NCBI RefSeq assembly: GCF_030719295.1
Contig: NZ_CP120997.1
Coordinates: forward strand, 4,096,501 to 4,160,500
Length of the DNA: 64,000 nt
Origin: Streptomyces sp. Mut1
GTDB taxonomy: Bacteria > Actinomycetota > Actinomycetes > Streptomycetales > Streptomycetaceae
Reading direction: 5' to 3'
Shown here piece by piece: positions 25,272 through 33,060 of this stretch (the first letter of the stretch is position 1; every line of letters begins with the position of its first letter). Position numbers and translations under genes: made by a program. The notes under the pieces are model-generated. The model made no database searches and was not told the DNA's origin. It saw nothing but the letters and a program-made list of their open reading frames with translations.

Positions 25272-25520
25272 ATGATGGGTGTGGAGACGGACAACTTCGG
25301 CCGTGGCTCTGAGGCCCTTGCGCCGGCTGAGAAAGCCGGGCCTTCGGGTGGGATTTACGCGCTGCCTGTCGTGGGAGGGGCAGCCGCAGGAGCGCGCCAG
25401 TTCTACGACGAGATGGCTCCGCTCGCGACCGACCCGACCCGAATGCGCGTTGCCAAGGAGGTCTTCCGTTGGGGCTCTGCGGCTGCTGGGATGGCGGCAG
25501 TTGCGATGATCACGTTGTGA
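25272..25520 (+). CDS. Small hypothetical protein with hydrophobic C-terminus
   Basis: This 82-residue protein (MMGVETDNFG start) has a GTTGGAG ribosome-binding segment just upstream. Its last 15 residues (SAAAGMAAVAMITL) are hydrophobic and could be a short membrane anchor. A second hydrophobic patch, YALPVVGGAAAGA, lies near residue 32. It is divergent from the XRE repressor gene. I do not recognise the family. Confidence 0.45.
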   Translation: MMGVETDNFGRGSEALAPAEKAGPSGGIYALPVVGGAAAGARQFYDEMAPLATDPTRMRVAKEVFRWGSAAAGMAAVAMITL

Positions 25521-25579
25521 GCAACGCCAGCCGACAAGGCGTCGTGGAGACGTGAAGTCGACGACGAGAGAGTGGTACA

Positions 25580-25780
25580 GCCTGTTGGGCCCGACGAGGG
25601 GCCTGCGAAGAGCACTTGGAGGGTGGTCAGACGCTGTTGGCCATCGATGATGTGTGACGACACGAGTCGGCGTGGCGGCCTACAGCGTTGCTGCAGGACT
25701 ACAGCTCCGAGGAAATAGGTGCGGGAGTCCTCCTGGTTGGATGGGGCCCGGTTGCTGAAAACGAGGTCGACCGGGCCCGT
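25580..25780 (-). pseudogene. Remnant of a DUF262 (GmrSD-type) gene
   Basis: Read on the minus strand, 25740 down to 25600 encodes RTYFLGAVVLQQ and then HIIDGQQRLTTLQVL. This is the signature of the DUF262/ParB-like nuclease domain found in GmrSD type IV restriction and related defence proteins. The similarity stops on both sides and a stop lies upstream in the frame. Only about 45-50 codons survive. The rest of 25521-25930 holds nothing I recognise. Confidence 0.7.
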
Positions 25781-25930
25781 CGGAGTTCAGCTGACGGCAC
25801 GTCAAGGTGACCCTTCTCTGGACGGAGGAAGCATCTGTACGGGCTACCTGCGTAGGTACTCCTCGGTGCACCGCTCGTCTTCAGCTGCCGCTAGACATGC
25901 CGCGCTGATTCGTACGGCTGAGACTGTGCC

Positions 25931-26521
25931 ATGCGGTACTTGGGAACGCATCAAGTCATGGACGGTGCGATGGCGAAGTGGGCGTACGCCGTGGCCGAGG
26001 CGGAGTTGAGCGAGCCGCTTCCTCGTAGATGGGAGCACTCTCAAGGGGTTGCCCGGCGCGCGGTCGAACTGACGGAGGTACTGGGCGAGGACGCTGCCCT
26101 GCTGGCTTCTGCCGCTGTACTGCACGATGTGGGCTACGCACCGCGGCTGGCAGCGACAGGCTTTCATCCGCTGGATGGTGCCCGGTTCCTTCGTGACGAC
26201 CACGCTGCGGATGAGCGGCTGGTGCGGTTGGTGGCAAACCACTCGTTGGCGTTGCTGGAGGCGGAGGAGCGTGGGCTACGGGGCGATCTGGAAGCCGAAT
26301 TTCCACTGCTCGACGACCACCGGCTCGTGGATGCCTTGGTGTATTGCGACATGACGACGACGCCTGACGGGAACGGCACGTCTGCCGAGGGTCGGCTGGA
26401 GGAGGTCACGAATCGTTACGGTGCAGACAGCCTGGTGGGGCGGTTCATCCGTCGGGCAGAGCCGGAGATCTTCGCCGCCGTAGGGCGGGTGGAGGCGGCG
26501 CTGGCGGCTCAGCCCAGGTAG
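25931..26521 (+). CDS. HD-domain hydrolase
   Basis: This 196-residue protein has an HD metal-binding arrangement: RRWEHSQGVARRA supplies the first His, VLHDVGYAP is the HD pair, and ANHSLALLE and YCDMTT are later metal ligands. HD enzymes are phosphohydrolases, often acting on nucleotides. In-frame starts at 25958 and 25970 are possible, and the latter (MAKWAYAVAEAEL) fits relatives I recall. The 3' end overlaps the convergent Nudix gene by 13 bases. Confidence 0.82.
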   Translation: MRYLGTHQVMDGAMAKWAYAVAEAELSEPLPRRWEHSQGVARRAVELTEVLGEDAALLASAAVLHDVGYAPRLAATGFHPLDGARFLRDDHAADERLVRLVANHSLALLEAEERGLRGDLEAEFPLLDDHRLVDALVYCDMTTTPDGNGTSAEGRLEEVTNRYGADSLVGRFIRRAEPEIFAAVGRVEAALAAQPR

Positions 26522-26976
26522 GGGTAGGTGCCAGCGAGGTAGTCGCCGATCTGTTGGCGCATGCTGGGGTGGATGTCGTACCGGTCCAGGTCGTCTGGCT
26601 GGACGTAGCGGACGCCGTCGGCCTCGTCGTTAATGGTGGGCTCGCCGCCTACGGGGCGGCCGATGTAGGTGTTCTCGTACTGCTGGCGGATCTCGCCGTC
26701 GGTGTAGGCCACGATGTGGTTCGGGTTTGTGTAGACCCCCAAGAAGCCCGTGATCTCGGCGATGATCCCGGTCTCTTCAAGGCATTCACGCACTGCGCAC
26801 TGGGCCGCAGTCTCGCCGATGTCCTGCGCGCCCCCCGGCAGGGCCCACTGGCCGGTGTCCCGGCGGCGCTGGAGGAGTATGGCGCCGTTGTCGTCGACGA
26901 CGAGCAGGTTGTTGGCGGGGATGAGCGTGTTCGCCTTGGGGGCCTTGGGGTCGTTGTAGTACTCAGTCCTGCCCAT
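26509..26976 (-). CDS. Nudix hydrolase
   Basis: This protein of about 155 residues carries the Nudix box GGAQDIGETAAQCAVRECLEETGI with all conserved Gly, Glu and Arg positions. Nudix enzymes cleave nucleoside diphosphates linked to another group. The ATG at 26976 (MGRTEYYNDP) is within the end of the upstream HTH gene (14-base overlap), so the two are coupled. Substrate unknown. Confidence 0.88.
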   Translation of the reverse strand: MGRTEYYNDPKAPKANTLIPANNLLVVDDNGAILLQRRRDTGQWALPGGAQDIGETAAQCAVRECLEETGIIAEITGFLGVYTNPNHIVAYTDGEIRQQYENTYIGRPVGGEPTINDEADGVRYVQPDDLDRYDIHPSMRQQIGDYLAGTYPYLG

Positions 26977-27745
26977 GTGGCGAGGGCCCCTCCTGGTCTG
27001 GTGTCCAGGGCCGTGCGGTGGCCCAGACAGCTTCGAAACTCTGAGCGTAGTTGTCGAACCAGCCCGCCGTGTCTGCTCTGCGGAGATGGAGGAGGGGGTT
27101 GGCACTGGCCGGCTGGCCCCAGACGTGCGGGTTGATCAGAAGATCATCGTCGTACCGGAACATGGAGGTGTAGAGCGTGGTGTCGTGCAGTCTCACCTCG
27201 CATCCGGCCTCGGACAACAGGGGCCGGTAGTAGGTCAGGGAGGCACGGATCTTGGCGGCGAGTGTGTCGCCGATTCCCTCTTCGTGGCCCCGGATTGCTG
27301 CGGCCTGGCCCTTCGAGTCGCCGAAGCAGAGCCGCACTCGCACTCCGCTCGATGCGCGTTCGGCGAGCATCTTGGCGACGTGAGGGTTGGACTGGGCGAA
27401 GAAGGTGCCGGAGAAGACGAGGACGCTGATCTGCTCCTGGGCGCCATTGAGCAGCGACAGCCACGTGTCTCGCGGGACGCTCGCCCGATTCTGGTAGGTC
27501 CCGACCAGTTCCTGTCCTGACCCTGCCAGCTGCTGCTGAGTGCTCGGCACCGGTGCGGGCCAGAGGAAGAGTTCCTCGACCCGTAAGTGCTTGGCGACAC
27601 GGAAGCGGTGGCGAGGATGGGGAACGCGCCCGCCGAGCCACCGGCCGACGGTCTTGGGGTCCACCTCGCAGACTTCGGCGAGTGATTCGGGTGGGATGCC
27701 GCGCTGGGCGAGCACGGAGTGCAATCGCTCGTTCACAGACGCCAT
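26963..27745 (-). CDS. XRE-type regulator with phospholipase D-like C-terminal domain
   Basis: This 260-residue protein has residues 1-65 as a helix-turn-helix (PPESLAEVCEVDPKTVGRWLGG). Residues 90-250 resemble a phospholipase D-like domain (ISVLVFSGTFFAQ, then VRVRLCFGDSKG), but the HKD catalytic motif is not intact, so it probably senses a ligand. It is divergent from the HAD gene and probably binds the phased GGACGT repeats at 27774 and 28530. Confidence 0.78.
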   Translation of the reverse strand: MASVNERLHSVLAQRGIPPESLAEVCEVDPKTVGRWLGGRVPHPRHRFRVAKHLRVEELFLWPAPVPSTQQQLAGSGQELVGTYQNRASVPRDTWLSLLNGAQEQISVLVFSGTFFAQSNPHVAKMLAERASSGVRVRLCFGDSKGQAAAIRGHEEGIGDTLAAKIRASLTYYRPLLSEAGCEVRLHDTTLYTSMFRYDDDLLINPHVWGQPASANPLLHLRRADTAGWFDNYAQSFEAVWATARPWTPDQEGPSPHGQD

Positions 27746-27773
27746 ACAAGCCGAGACCGGTCAGGAGCGGCAA

Positions 27774-27790
27774 GGACGTTTCGGGACGTT
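27774..27790 (+). promoter_or_regulatory. Operator-like pair of GGACGTT repeats
   Basis: GGACGTT occurs at 27774-27780 and 27784-27790, exactly 10 bp apart, in the short divergent region between the XRE/PLD-like gene and the HAD gene. A matching set lies before the radical SAM gene. This places a shared regulator site at both promoters. Confidence 0.55.
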
Positions 27791-27834
27791 CCGCGGAAGG
27801 AGGGGGGCATGACCGCTGTATTTACGCTGGATGC

Positions 27835-28527
27835 ATGGAGCTCATCGTCCTGTGGGACATCGACCACACTCTCATCGAGAACTCAGGGGTCAGCAAGGAG
27901 ATCTACGCCGCCGCCTTCACGGCCCTGGCGGGAAGGGCGCCCGCGGGGCCGGCGCGGACGGAAGGGCGTACGGACCGGCTGATCATGCGCGACATGTTCG
28001 AGCGGAACGGCCTGGCCGAGCCGGACTGGCCAGCGGTCGAGAAGGCTCTCGCCTACGCCGGGGAGGCCCGTCTCCACGCCCTCAGCCAGCGGGGAACAGC
28101 CCTGCCCGGTGTGCGGGAAGTCCTGAAGGAGGTCTCCGTGCGCAGCAGTTGGGTGTCGTCGGTGCTCACAGGCAATATCGCGGACAACGCCCGCGTGAAG
28201 GTCGCGGCCTTCGGCCTTGATCCCCTCCTCGACCTGCCGGTTGGCGCCTACGGGGCCGATGCCCTCCAACGCCCCGACCTGGTCGCTGTCGCCCGGGAGC
28301 GGGCCCGGCAGCTACGGGGCGCCCCGGATGGCGTGCCCGTCGTGCTCGTCGGAGACACTCCGAGGGACGTGGAGGCCGCACTCGTCACGGGTTCCGAGAT
28401 CATCGCGGTCGCCTCCGGCGTCCACAGCACCGAAGAGCTGGCAGCCGCCGGTGCCCGTACGGTCCTGCCCGATCTGACGGACACCGGCCGTGTACTCGGG
28501 ATTCTGGAGGCGCTCTCCGCACGCTGA
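27835..28527 (+). CDS. HAD-superfamily hydrolase
   Basis: This 230-residue protein has the HAD nucleophile motif DIDHTL near residue 9, a Thr/Ser motif LTGN near residue 108, and the late motif VGDTPRDVEAA near residue 185. These enzymes are small-molecule phosphatases or phosphonatases. A GGAAGGAGG segment lies upstream, although about 28 bases from this ATG. It is the first gene of the rightward series in the element. Confidence 0.85.
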   Translation: MELIVLWDIDHTLIENSGVSKEIYAAAFTALAGRAPAGPARTEGRTDRLIMRDMFERNGLAEPDWPAVEKALAYAGEARLHALSQRGTALPGVREVLKEVSVRSSWVSSVLTGNIADNARVKVAAFGLDPLLDLPVGAYGADALQRPDLVAVARERARQLRGAPDGVPVVLVGDTPRDVEAALVTGSEIIAVASGVHSTEELAAAGARTVLPDLTDTGRVLGILEALSAR

Positions 28528-28529
28528 AA

Positions 28530-28556
28530 ACGTCCCAGGACGTCCTCGGAGCGTCC
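28530..28556 (-). promoter_or_regulatory. Three phased ACGTCC repeats before the radical SAM gene
   Basis: ACGTCC occurs at 28530-28535 and 28540-28545, and GCGTCC at 28551-28556, spaced 10-11 bp apart. They are the complement of the GGACGT sites at 27774. Placement in the gap between the HAD and radical SAM genes suggests a second promoter under the same regulator. Confidence 0.55.
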
Positions 28557-28635
28557 CGATACGCGGTGACGAGGTCCGTACCTGTCCCGCCAATATCAGG
28601 TCTCCCACCAGGCAAGCGCCTCGAAGGAGACCCTC

Positions 28636-29538
28636 GTGATCAGCGAAATCACCGGGATCCGCAGGATCCGGATGCTGTACCTGCAGCTGCTCTACCGCTG
28701 CAACTTCGAATGCCTGCACTGCTTCCACGGCAAACGGCTCCAGCACGCCGACGCCTTCACCACGGACGAGGCGGTCAACCTCCTCACGCTGATGCGCGAC
28801 GAGTACGACACCGAGGCTGTCACCCTGCTGGGCGGCGAGCCGTTCGTCTACCGAGACCTCGCCCAGGTCGTCCGGTACGCCAAGCGGGACCTGGGCATGC
28901 AGGTCGAGATCTGCACCAACGGCTACCGCATCGAGCGCCGGCTCACCGAGATCGCCCCCGACCTGGACCTGCTCCGAGTGTCACTGGAGGGCATCGGCAC
29001 GACCAACGACACGATCCGCAAGTTCGGAAGCTACCGCAGTGCCCTGAGCGCCCTCGAAATCGCCCAGCAGCTCGGCGTCCGCGCCGGCGCGACCATGACG
29101 GTCACCTCACGCAATATCGACGAGGTCCTGCCGCTCGCCCGCACACTGCAGCACTACGGGGTGGAGCAGCTGAAACTCCACTGCCTCCGGCCGGTCGGCA
29201 ACGCAGCGGACCACCCCGAGCTCCTCGTCAACGACGCCACGGCCTACACCCGTCTGCGGGAGCGCCTGGCCTCGGCCGAGCTGGACATCGAGGTGATCCT
29301 CGACGAGGACCTGTCCGAGCTCGGTGCACCAGACGCGTGCCTCCCCTCCGGGGGCCCTGTGGAGATCGAGCGGATCGAGGCCGACCCGCGCGGCGCGCTC
29401 ACCATGTCCTGCAAGGCTGTCGGCAAGGACTCGCACGCCTTCTGGTACGACAAGCTCACCGATCACATCGCCCACCGGCCGTCCGCCACCGACGAACTCA
29501 CCCTCGCGGTGCCGGACGTGGTGTACGGACGTGTCTGA
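28636..29538 (+). CDS. Radical SAM protein
   Basis: This 300-residue protein has the 4Fe-4S motif CNFECLHC at Cys22, Cys26 and Cys29, followed by GGEPF (SAM-binding GGE motif) near residue 66. Additional cysteines near the C-terminus (DACLP and MSCKAV) may belong to a partial SPASM or twitch region, but only two are seen. The start is GTG after GAAGGAGA. The stop overlaps the kinase start by eight bases. The reaction is unknown. Confidence 0.85.
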   Translation: MISEITGIRRIRMLYLQLLYRCNFECLHCFHGKRLQHADAFTTDEAVNLLTLMRDEYDTEAVTLLGGEPFVYRDLAQVVRYAKRDLGMQVEICTNGYRIERRLTEIAPDLDLLRVSLEGIGTTNDTIRKFGSYRSALSALEIAQQLGVRAGATMTVTSRNIDEVLPLARTLQHYGVEQLKLHCLRPVGNAADHPELLVNDATAYTRLRERLASAELDIEVILDEDLSELGAPDACLPSGGPVEIERIEADPRGALTMSCKAVGKDSHAFWYDKLTDHIAHRPSATDELTLAVPDVVYGRV

Positions 29539-30172
29539 CTCGGCGTCGTTCGAGAGCGTCGAAGGGCTCCGCGGCACAGGCAAATCCACCCTCGCCCCCA
29601 TGCTCGCGGCTGCTCGTGGCGCGGTACTGGTCCCGACCGTGCCACTCACCTACCAGGCACTGCGGCAGGAGGTCGACCGGCTGGGAAACGCAGAGGCGCG
29701 CATGTGCTTCTACCTCTCGGCCCTGTTCACCGCCACCGATCAGATCCAGCGGTACCTGTCCGCCGGCATCCCGGTCGTCGTCGAAAGCTACTTCGCACGC
29801 TGTCTGGCCAACCACCGCGCTTTCGGAGCCAACCTCTCCGTGTCCCTGCCGCCGGGCATCCCGCGTCCCGTCACCCACTACCTCGTCTGCGCGGAGGACG
29901 AGCGCCAGCGCCGACTCGCCCGGCGCGACAAGCCTGTCTCGCGTTGGGACACCCTCGCCGAGATCACCGCAGACAAGATCACCGACGCCTACGCCTCGTT
30001 CCCAATGCACCGCGTGAACACCACCGGACTCACCCCTGACGAGGCACTCCGAGCCGTCCTGAGCACCCACCCGCAAGGAGAGCAACCCCGTGCAGACACC
30101 CAGCATGTGGCGGCACACCCTCACCTTCTTCCCCCAGTTCCTCGCCGCGCTGAAGGAGCGTACGGAGCCTGA
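29531..30172 (+). CDS. P-loop kinase-like protein (thymidylate/nucleotide kinase fold)
   Basis: This 213-residue protein begins with a Walker A motif GLRGTGKST near residue 13. It later has a VVVESYFAR segment and an Arg-rich lid, CAEDERQRRLARR, like nucleoside monophosphate kinases. Starting at GTG 29531 it overlaps the radical SAM stop. Its 3' end overlaps the methyltransferase gene by 83 bases, a strong sign of tight co-expression. Substrate unknown. Confidence 0.72.
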   Translation: MSDSASFESVEGLRGTGKSTLAPMLAAARGAVLVPTVPLTYQALRQEVDRLGNAEARMCFYLSALFTATDQIQRYLSAGIPVVVESYFARCLANHRAFGANLSVSLPPGIPRPVTHYLVCAEDERQRRLARRDKPVSRWDTLAEITADKITDAYASFPMHRVNTTGLTPDEALRAVLSTHPQGEQPRADTQHVAAHPHLLPPVPRRAEGAYGA

Positions 30173-30743
30173 CTCCACCGTGACGGTCATCGGCGCGAGC
30201 GACGGCAGACTCGTCGTGCCACTGGCCGCGGCCGGCTACCGCGTCATCGCCATCGAGCGCGACCCGCTCGCCCTCCACGGCGGCGAAGTCCAACTCCCGG
30301 GTGGCAGAACCGGTCACGCGACGGGCATGATCGAGCGGCTGAAGCAGGAAGGGCTTCACGACCGTGTCCAGGTCGTGGAGGAGGACTTCCTCGCCTCCGA
30401 ACCCGTCACCGCCCCCTGTGATGCCGTCTGGACGAGCTGCTCGTGGCATTACAGTGCCAACCACCACCGGCCGTTCGGCGAGTTCGTCGACCGCATGCAG
30501 CGCCTGGTCCGGCCCGGCGGTCTGTTCGGCGCGGAGTTCATGATGCCCCTCACGCAACGCCACCACGTGCTGGAGCACTACACATCCCCCGAGAAGCTGC
30601 GGCATTACTTCATCGGGGACTGGGACGTCCTGCTCACACTGCGGACCAACGAGTTCACCGAGCAGGCGCACGTCGGACAGCTGCAGGACCACAACCACCG
30701 CATGGGCCTTCTCCTCGCAGCCCGCGCGTCCACCCCCTCCTAG
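30090..30743 (+). CDS. SAM-dependent methyltransferase-like protein
   Basis: This 217-residue protein has a Rossmann-type start, VTVIGASDGRLVVPLAAAGYRV (motif I; the usual GxGxG is altered), and an acidic motif IERDP. LVRPGGLFGAEFM in the second half is typical of class I methyltransferases. It starts with GTG after AAGGAG and is embedded in the kinase gene end. Substrate unknown. Confidence 0.72.
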   Translation: MQTPSMWRHTLTFFPQFLAALKERTEPDSTVTVIGASDGRLVVPLAAAGYRVIAIERDPLALHGGEVQLPGGRTGHATGMIERLKQEGLHDRVQVVEEDFLASEPVTAPCDAVWTSCSWHYSANHHRPFGEFVDRMQRLVRPGGLFGAEFMMPLTQRHHVLEHYTSPEKLRHYFIGDWDVLLTLRTNEFTEQAHVGQLQDHNHRMGLLLAARASTPS

Positions 30744-30763
30744 AGCTACGGGAAGAAGGACAT

Positions 30764-31351
30764 ATGAAGCACGAGTACGAGGCCAAGTTCCTCGCCGTCG
30801 ACGTCGACGGCCTCCAGGCCAAACTGACGGCGCTCGGAGCCGTCCAGGCATTTCCGCGCACCCTCCTCACCCGGAAGATCTTCGAGAACGACGCCCTCGA
30901 AGGCGGCGCCTGGGTCCGCCTGAGGGACGAGGCCACCCGTTCCACGCTCACGCTGAAGCAGGTCACCGACTCCACGACGATCGACGGCACCACCGAGATC
31001 GAGACCGAGGTGTCCGACCTGCACGCCATGGCCGAGATCCTCCGCAACGTCGGCCTGCGCGAAGTCCGCTACCAGGAGAACTACCGCGAGGAGTGGCGCC
31101 TGGGCGAAGTCGCCTTCGACTTCGACACCTGGCCGGACCTCCCCACCTTCGTCGAGGTCGAAGGCCCCGACGAGGCATCGGTCCGCCAGGCAGCAGCCCT
31201 GCTCGACCTCGACTACACCGAGGCACGATTCGGCAGCGTCGACGAGATCTACAAGAGCGAGGCCGGCCGGGACATCCTGGCCGAGCCCACGCTCCTCTTC
31301 GCCGACTCCGACAAGCAGGCTGCAACCAGGGCAACTGTCCCGAGCGAGTGA
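30764..31351 (+). CDS. CYTH-domain protein (class IV adenylate cyclase/triphosphatase-like)
   Basis: This 195-residue protein has the CYTH signature HEYEAKFLAVD at the start (EXEXK-like). Alternating charged strands follow: RLRDEATRSTLTLKQ in the middle and FVEVEGPDE near residue 145. CYTH enzymes bind triphosphates or long-chain polyphosphate in a tunnel. GGAAGAAGGA precedes the ATG. It ends the five-gene series HAD-radical SAM-kinase-methyltransferase-CYTH. Confidence 0.85.
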   Translation: MKHEYEAKFLAVDVDGLQAKLTALGAVQAFPRTLLTRKIFENDALEGGAWVRLRDEATRSTLTLKQVTDSTTIDGTTEIETEVSDLHAMAEILRNVGLREVRYQENYREEWRLGEVAFDFDTWPDLPTFVEVEGPDEASVRQAAALLDLDYTEARFGSVDEIYKSEAGRDILAEPTLLFADSDKQAATRATVPSE

Positions 31352-31367
31352 TCTCGGGGGCGGGGCT

Positions 31368-31715
31368 GTGCCCATAGAACTGGCCGTGACGCCTCGGGTC
31401 ATACCCGGCATCGTCGAGTTCACGCGCGGCGGTCTGCCCGCTGCGGCAGACACTGACGACGGCAATACGTGGACTGACGGCTTCTGCTGGCTCCACTGCG
31501 GCCAGCGATGGACCCGTGTTCTATGGATCGGCCCCGTGAGTGCGGCGGGCGCCTCTCCGACGGTTGCCACCAGGGACAACGCCTACGTGCCATGGCAGCA
31601 GCCGTCAGCGTGGACTCTGGCGTATGCGGCTCGCATTAGCGCAGCAGTAACGCGGAACCACGCCTTCGGGGCTCATGACGCGCCCGACCCCGGACGCGAC
31701 GAGAACGCCATCTGA
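31368..31715 (+). CDS. Small hypothetical protein, possibly a decayed zinc-binding protein
   Basis: This 115-residue frame starts at GTG 31368, 17 bp after the CYTH stop. The segment WLHCGQRWTRVLWIGPVS recalls small Streptomyces proteins in which TRVLWIGPVS is followed by a Cys-rich end. Here that Cys-rich part is lost and the tail looks unrelated. It may be a truncated or frameshifted gene. Confidence 0.4.
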   Translation: MPIELAVTPRVIPGIVEFTRGGLPAAADTDDGNTWTDGFCWLHCGQRWTRVLWIGPVSAAGASPTVATRDNAYVPWQQPSAWTLAYAARISAAVTRNHAFGAHDAPDPGRDENAI

Positions 31716-31830
31716 CGGATGGATCTGGGGCGACGACCCGGCCTGCCGCTGGAGTGCCGTGCGCCACGCCGACGACCACATCCACATCCGTGCCGCCGCT
31801 GTCCGCGAAGTCGGTCTGGCGTACGGCGCG
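31700..31830 (+). pseudogene. Relaxase (mobilisation protein) fragment
   Basis: About 35 codons read CRWSAVRHADDHIHIRAA and adjoining residues. This matches the metal-binding HxDxHxH-type motif of relaxases that I recall from Streptomyces integrative and conjugative elements. Both ends are missing and the frame runs into unrelated sequence. It indicates that the right element once carried its own transfer genes. Confidence 0.6.
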
Positions 31831-31925
31831 GCCCCCGGTATGGGCCAAGAGGCCAACCTGTTGTCGTCCATCTCCCTTTGGGAAGCGCCCTGTTGGGTAT
31901 CCGTGGGCGCTTCTGTGGTTGAGAG

Positions 31926-32740
31926 ATGGCAAATGGGGTGTGGCACACCGGATATGGCATAGAGATCAATCTGTCGCTGCCTGATCTCGGGCACCCCGGG
32001 CGTCCCGATCTGTTGCGGGAGATCACTGCCAGGGTCTCCGATCGCGATGCGCAGCTGCTTGAATGCCTCGCGCACCACGACGGGCGGGAATGCCTGTCGG
32101 AGACCGGTGGGAAGTCCCCGTGGACGTTCATCCGCCGAGGCAGAGCCGGGGGCCGACGGCCTCTCGTGGCCTCGCACCTGCCGATCACGCACAAGGCGGC
32201 CCCGGCGGAGAGCGCCCAGCACAAGGCCACCAAGGAACGGATCGTCGCGACCGCCGGACGGTACGGCCTGAACGCCGAGGCGGAGGTTCCCATGGCGAAC
32301 CGGCGGAGCGTCTCGGACGCCGTCGTCACCGGGCCCGGTGGTCTCAGGGCCGGCTGCGAGATCCAGTACCACCGCCTCGGCCCCAGCAGCGTGCACTAGC
32401 GTTCGGTCCACGCAGTGGAGCACGGCATCACCCCGCTGCGGGTGGCGAAGGACCGGACCGCCTCCCTGATTGACCGCGCCCCTGGGTGCGCGTCGACGAC
32501 ATGTCGTGGAAGGACATTGTTGACCGCAAGGAGATGGTGATCCGCGGCGGCTACCGGCACCTCGAAGTCTGGAAGTGCGTACCGAGCAGCGATCGCCACT
32601 GCCTCCTCAGCGAGGGTGCCGGTCATTGTGGCGCGATTCACGCGGACTGGTTCGTGCCGGCGCTGTGCCTCCAGGAGGAGGAGCCGGTCTGCATCGAGGG
32701 GCTGGTTCTGCAGAGCACTGCAACGTGTGCCGGGCAGTCC
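31926..32740 (+). pseudogene. Disrupted hypothetical gene (CoiA-like N-terminal type)
   Basis: The frame encodes 157 residues to a TAG at 32397 and continues in the same frame beyond it (RSVHAVEHGITPLRV...LIDRAP). It then needs a one-base shift near 32483 to continue as VRVDDMSWKDIVDR and on to about 32740. One nonsense and one frameshift change therefore break an originally longer gene. The N-terminal part recalls actinobacterial proteins labelled competence CoiA-like, but that similarity is weak. Confidence 0.6.
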
Positions 32741-32901
32741 TCAACGGGCGGTGGCCGGGGACTCCAGCCAAAGCTGGATCCACCAACGTCGAAGGCCCCC
32801 GCTGCAAGCAGCGGGGGCCTTCGACGTATTGCCCGGTGAGAGCAATGGCGGAGGATACGAGATTCGAACTCGTGAGGGGTTGCCCCCAACACGCTTTCCA
32901 A
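32717..32901 (-). repeat. Right 185-bp direct repeat including attachment core (32832-32901)
   Basis: This copy matches 24223-24407 with one mismatch. It runs into the intact tRNA-Ser, so its inner end is the right boundary of the second element, and the core 32832-32901 is shared with 19978-20047. The three copies are in the same orientation, so excision or deletion between any two would keep an intact tRNA. Confidence 0.92.
32787..32826 (-). terminator. Hairpin terminator 3' of tRNA-Ser
   Basis: The same 18-bp stem hairpin as at 24293-24332 lies 20 bases beyond the tRNA 3' end on the minus strand. It is a probable transcription terminator. The left copy at 19978 lacks this hairpin, so it came in with the elements. 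Confidence 0.7.
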
Positions 32902-32933
32902 GCGTGCGCCCTAGGCCACTAGGCGAATCCTCC
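32846..32933 (-). tRNA. tRNA-Ser(GGA)
   Basis: The 88-nt gene includes an encoded CCA. The 5' acceptor strand GGAGGAT pairs with ATCCTCC, the anticodon loop holds GGA in a TTGGAAA context, a long variable arm typical of serine tRNAs follows, and the T loop is GTTCGAATC. It is the intact target of the integrated elements. Confidence 0.95.
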
Positions 32934-33060
32934 GTGGCAAACAATACAAGACGTTGAGGAGTGCTCGCGAACCCGTTCCCCGGGGAGGGGGTCCGGGGGT
33001 CCCGGAGGTGTGGGGGGTGGTGGGGGAGGTGGACTTGCGGGGGTGGGGATCGGTTAAGGT

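Noticed and set aside
19978..32850. Integrase gene for the tRNA-Ser elements
   Set aside because: No tyrosine recombinase (R-H-R-Y pattern) or large serine recombinase is visible on either strand. The only recombinase is the IS3 transposase.
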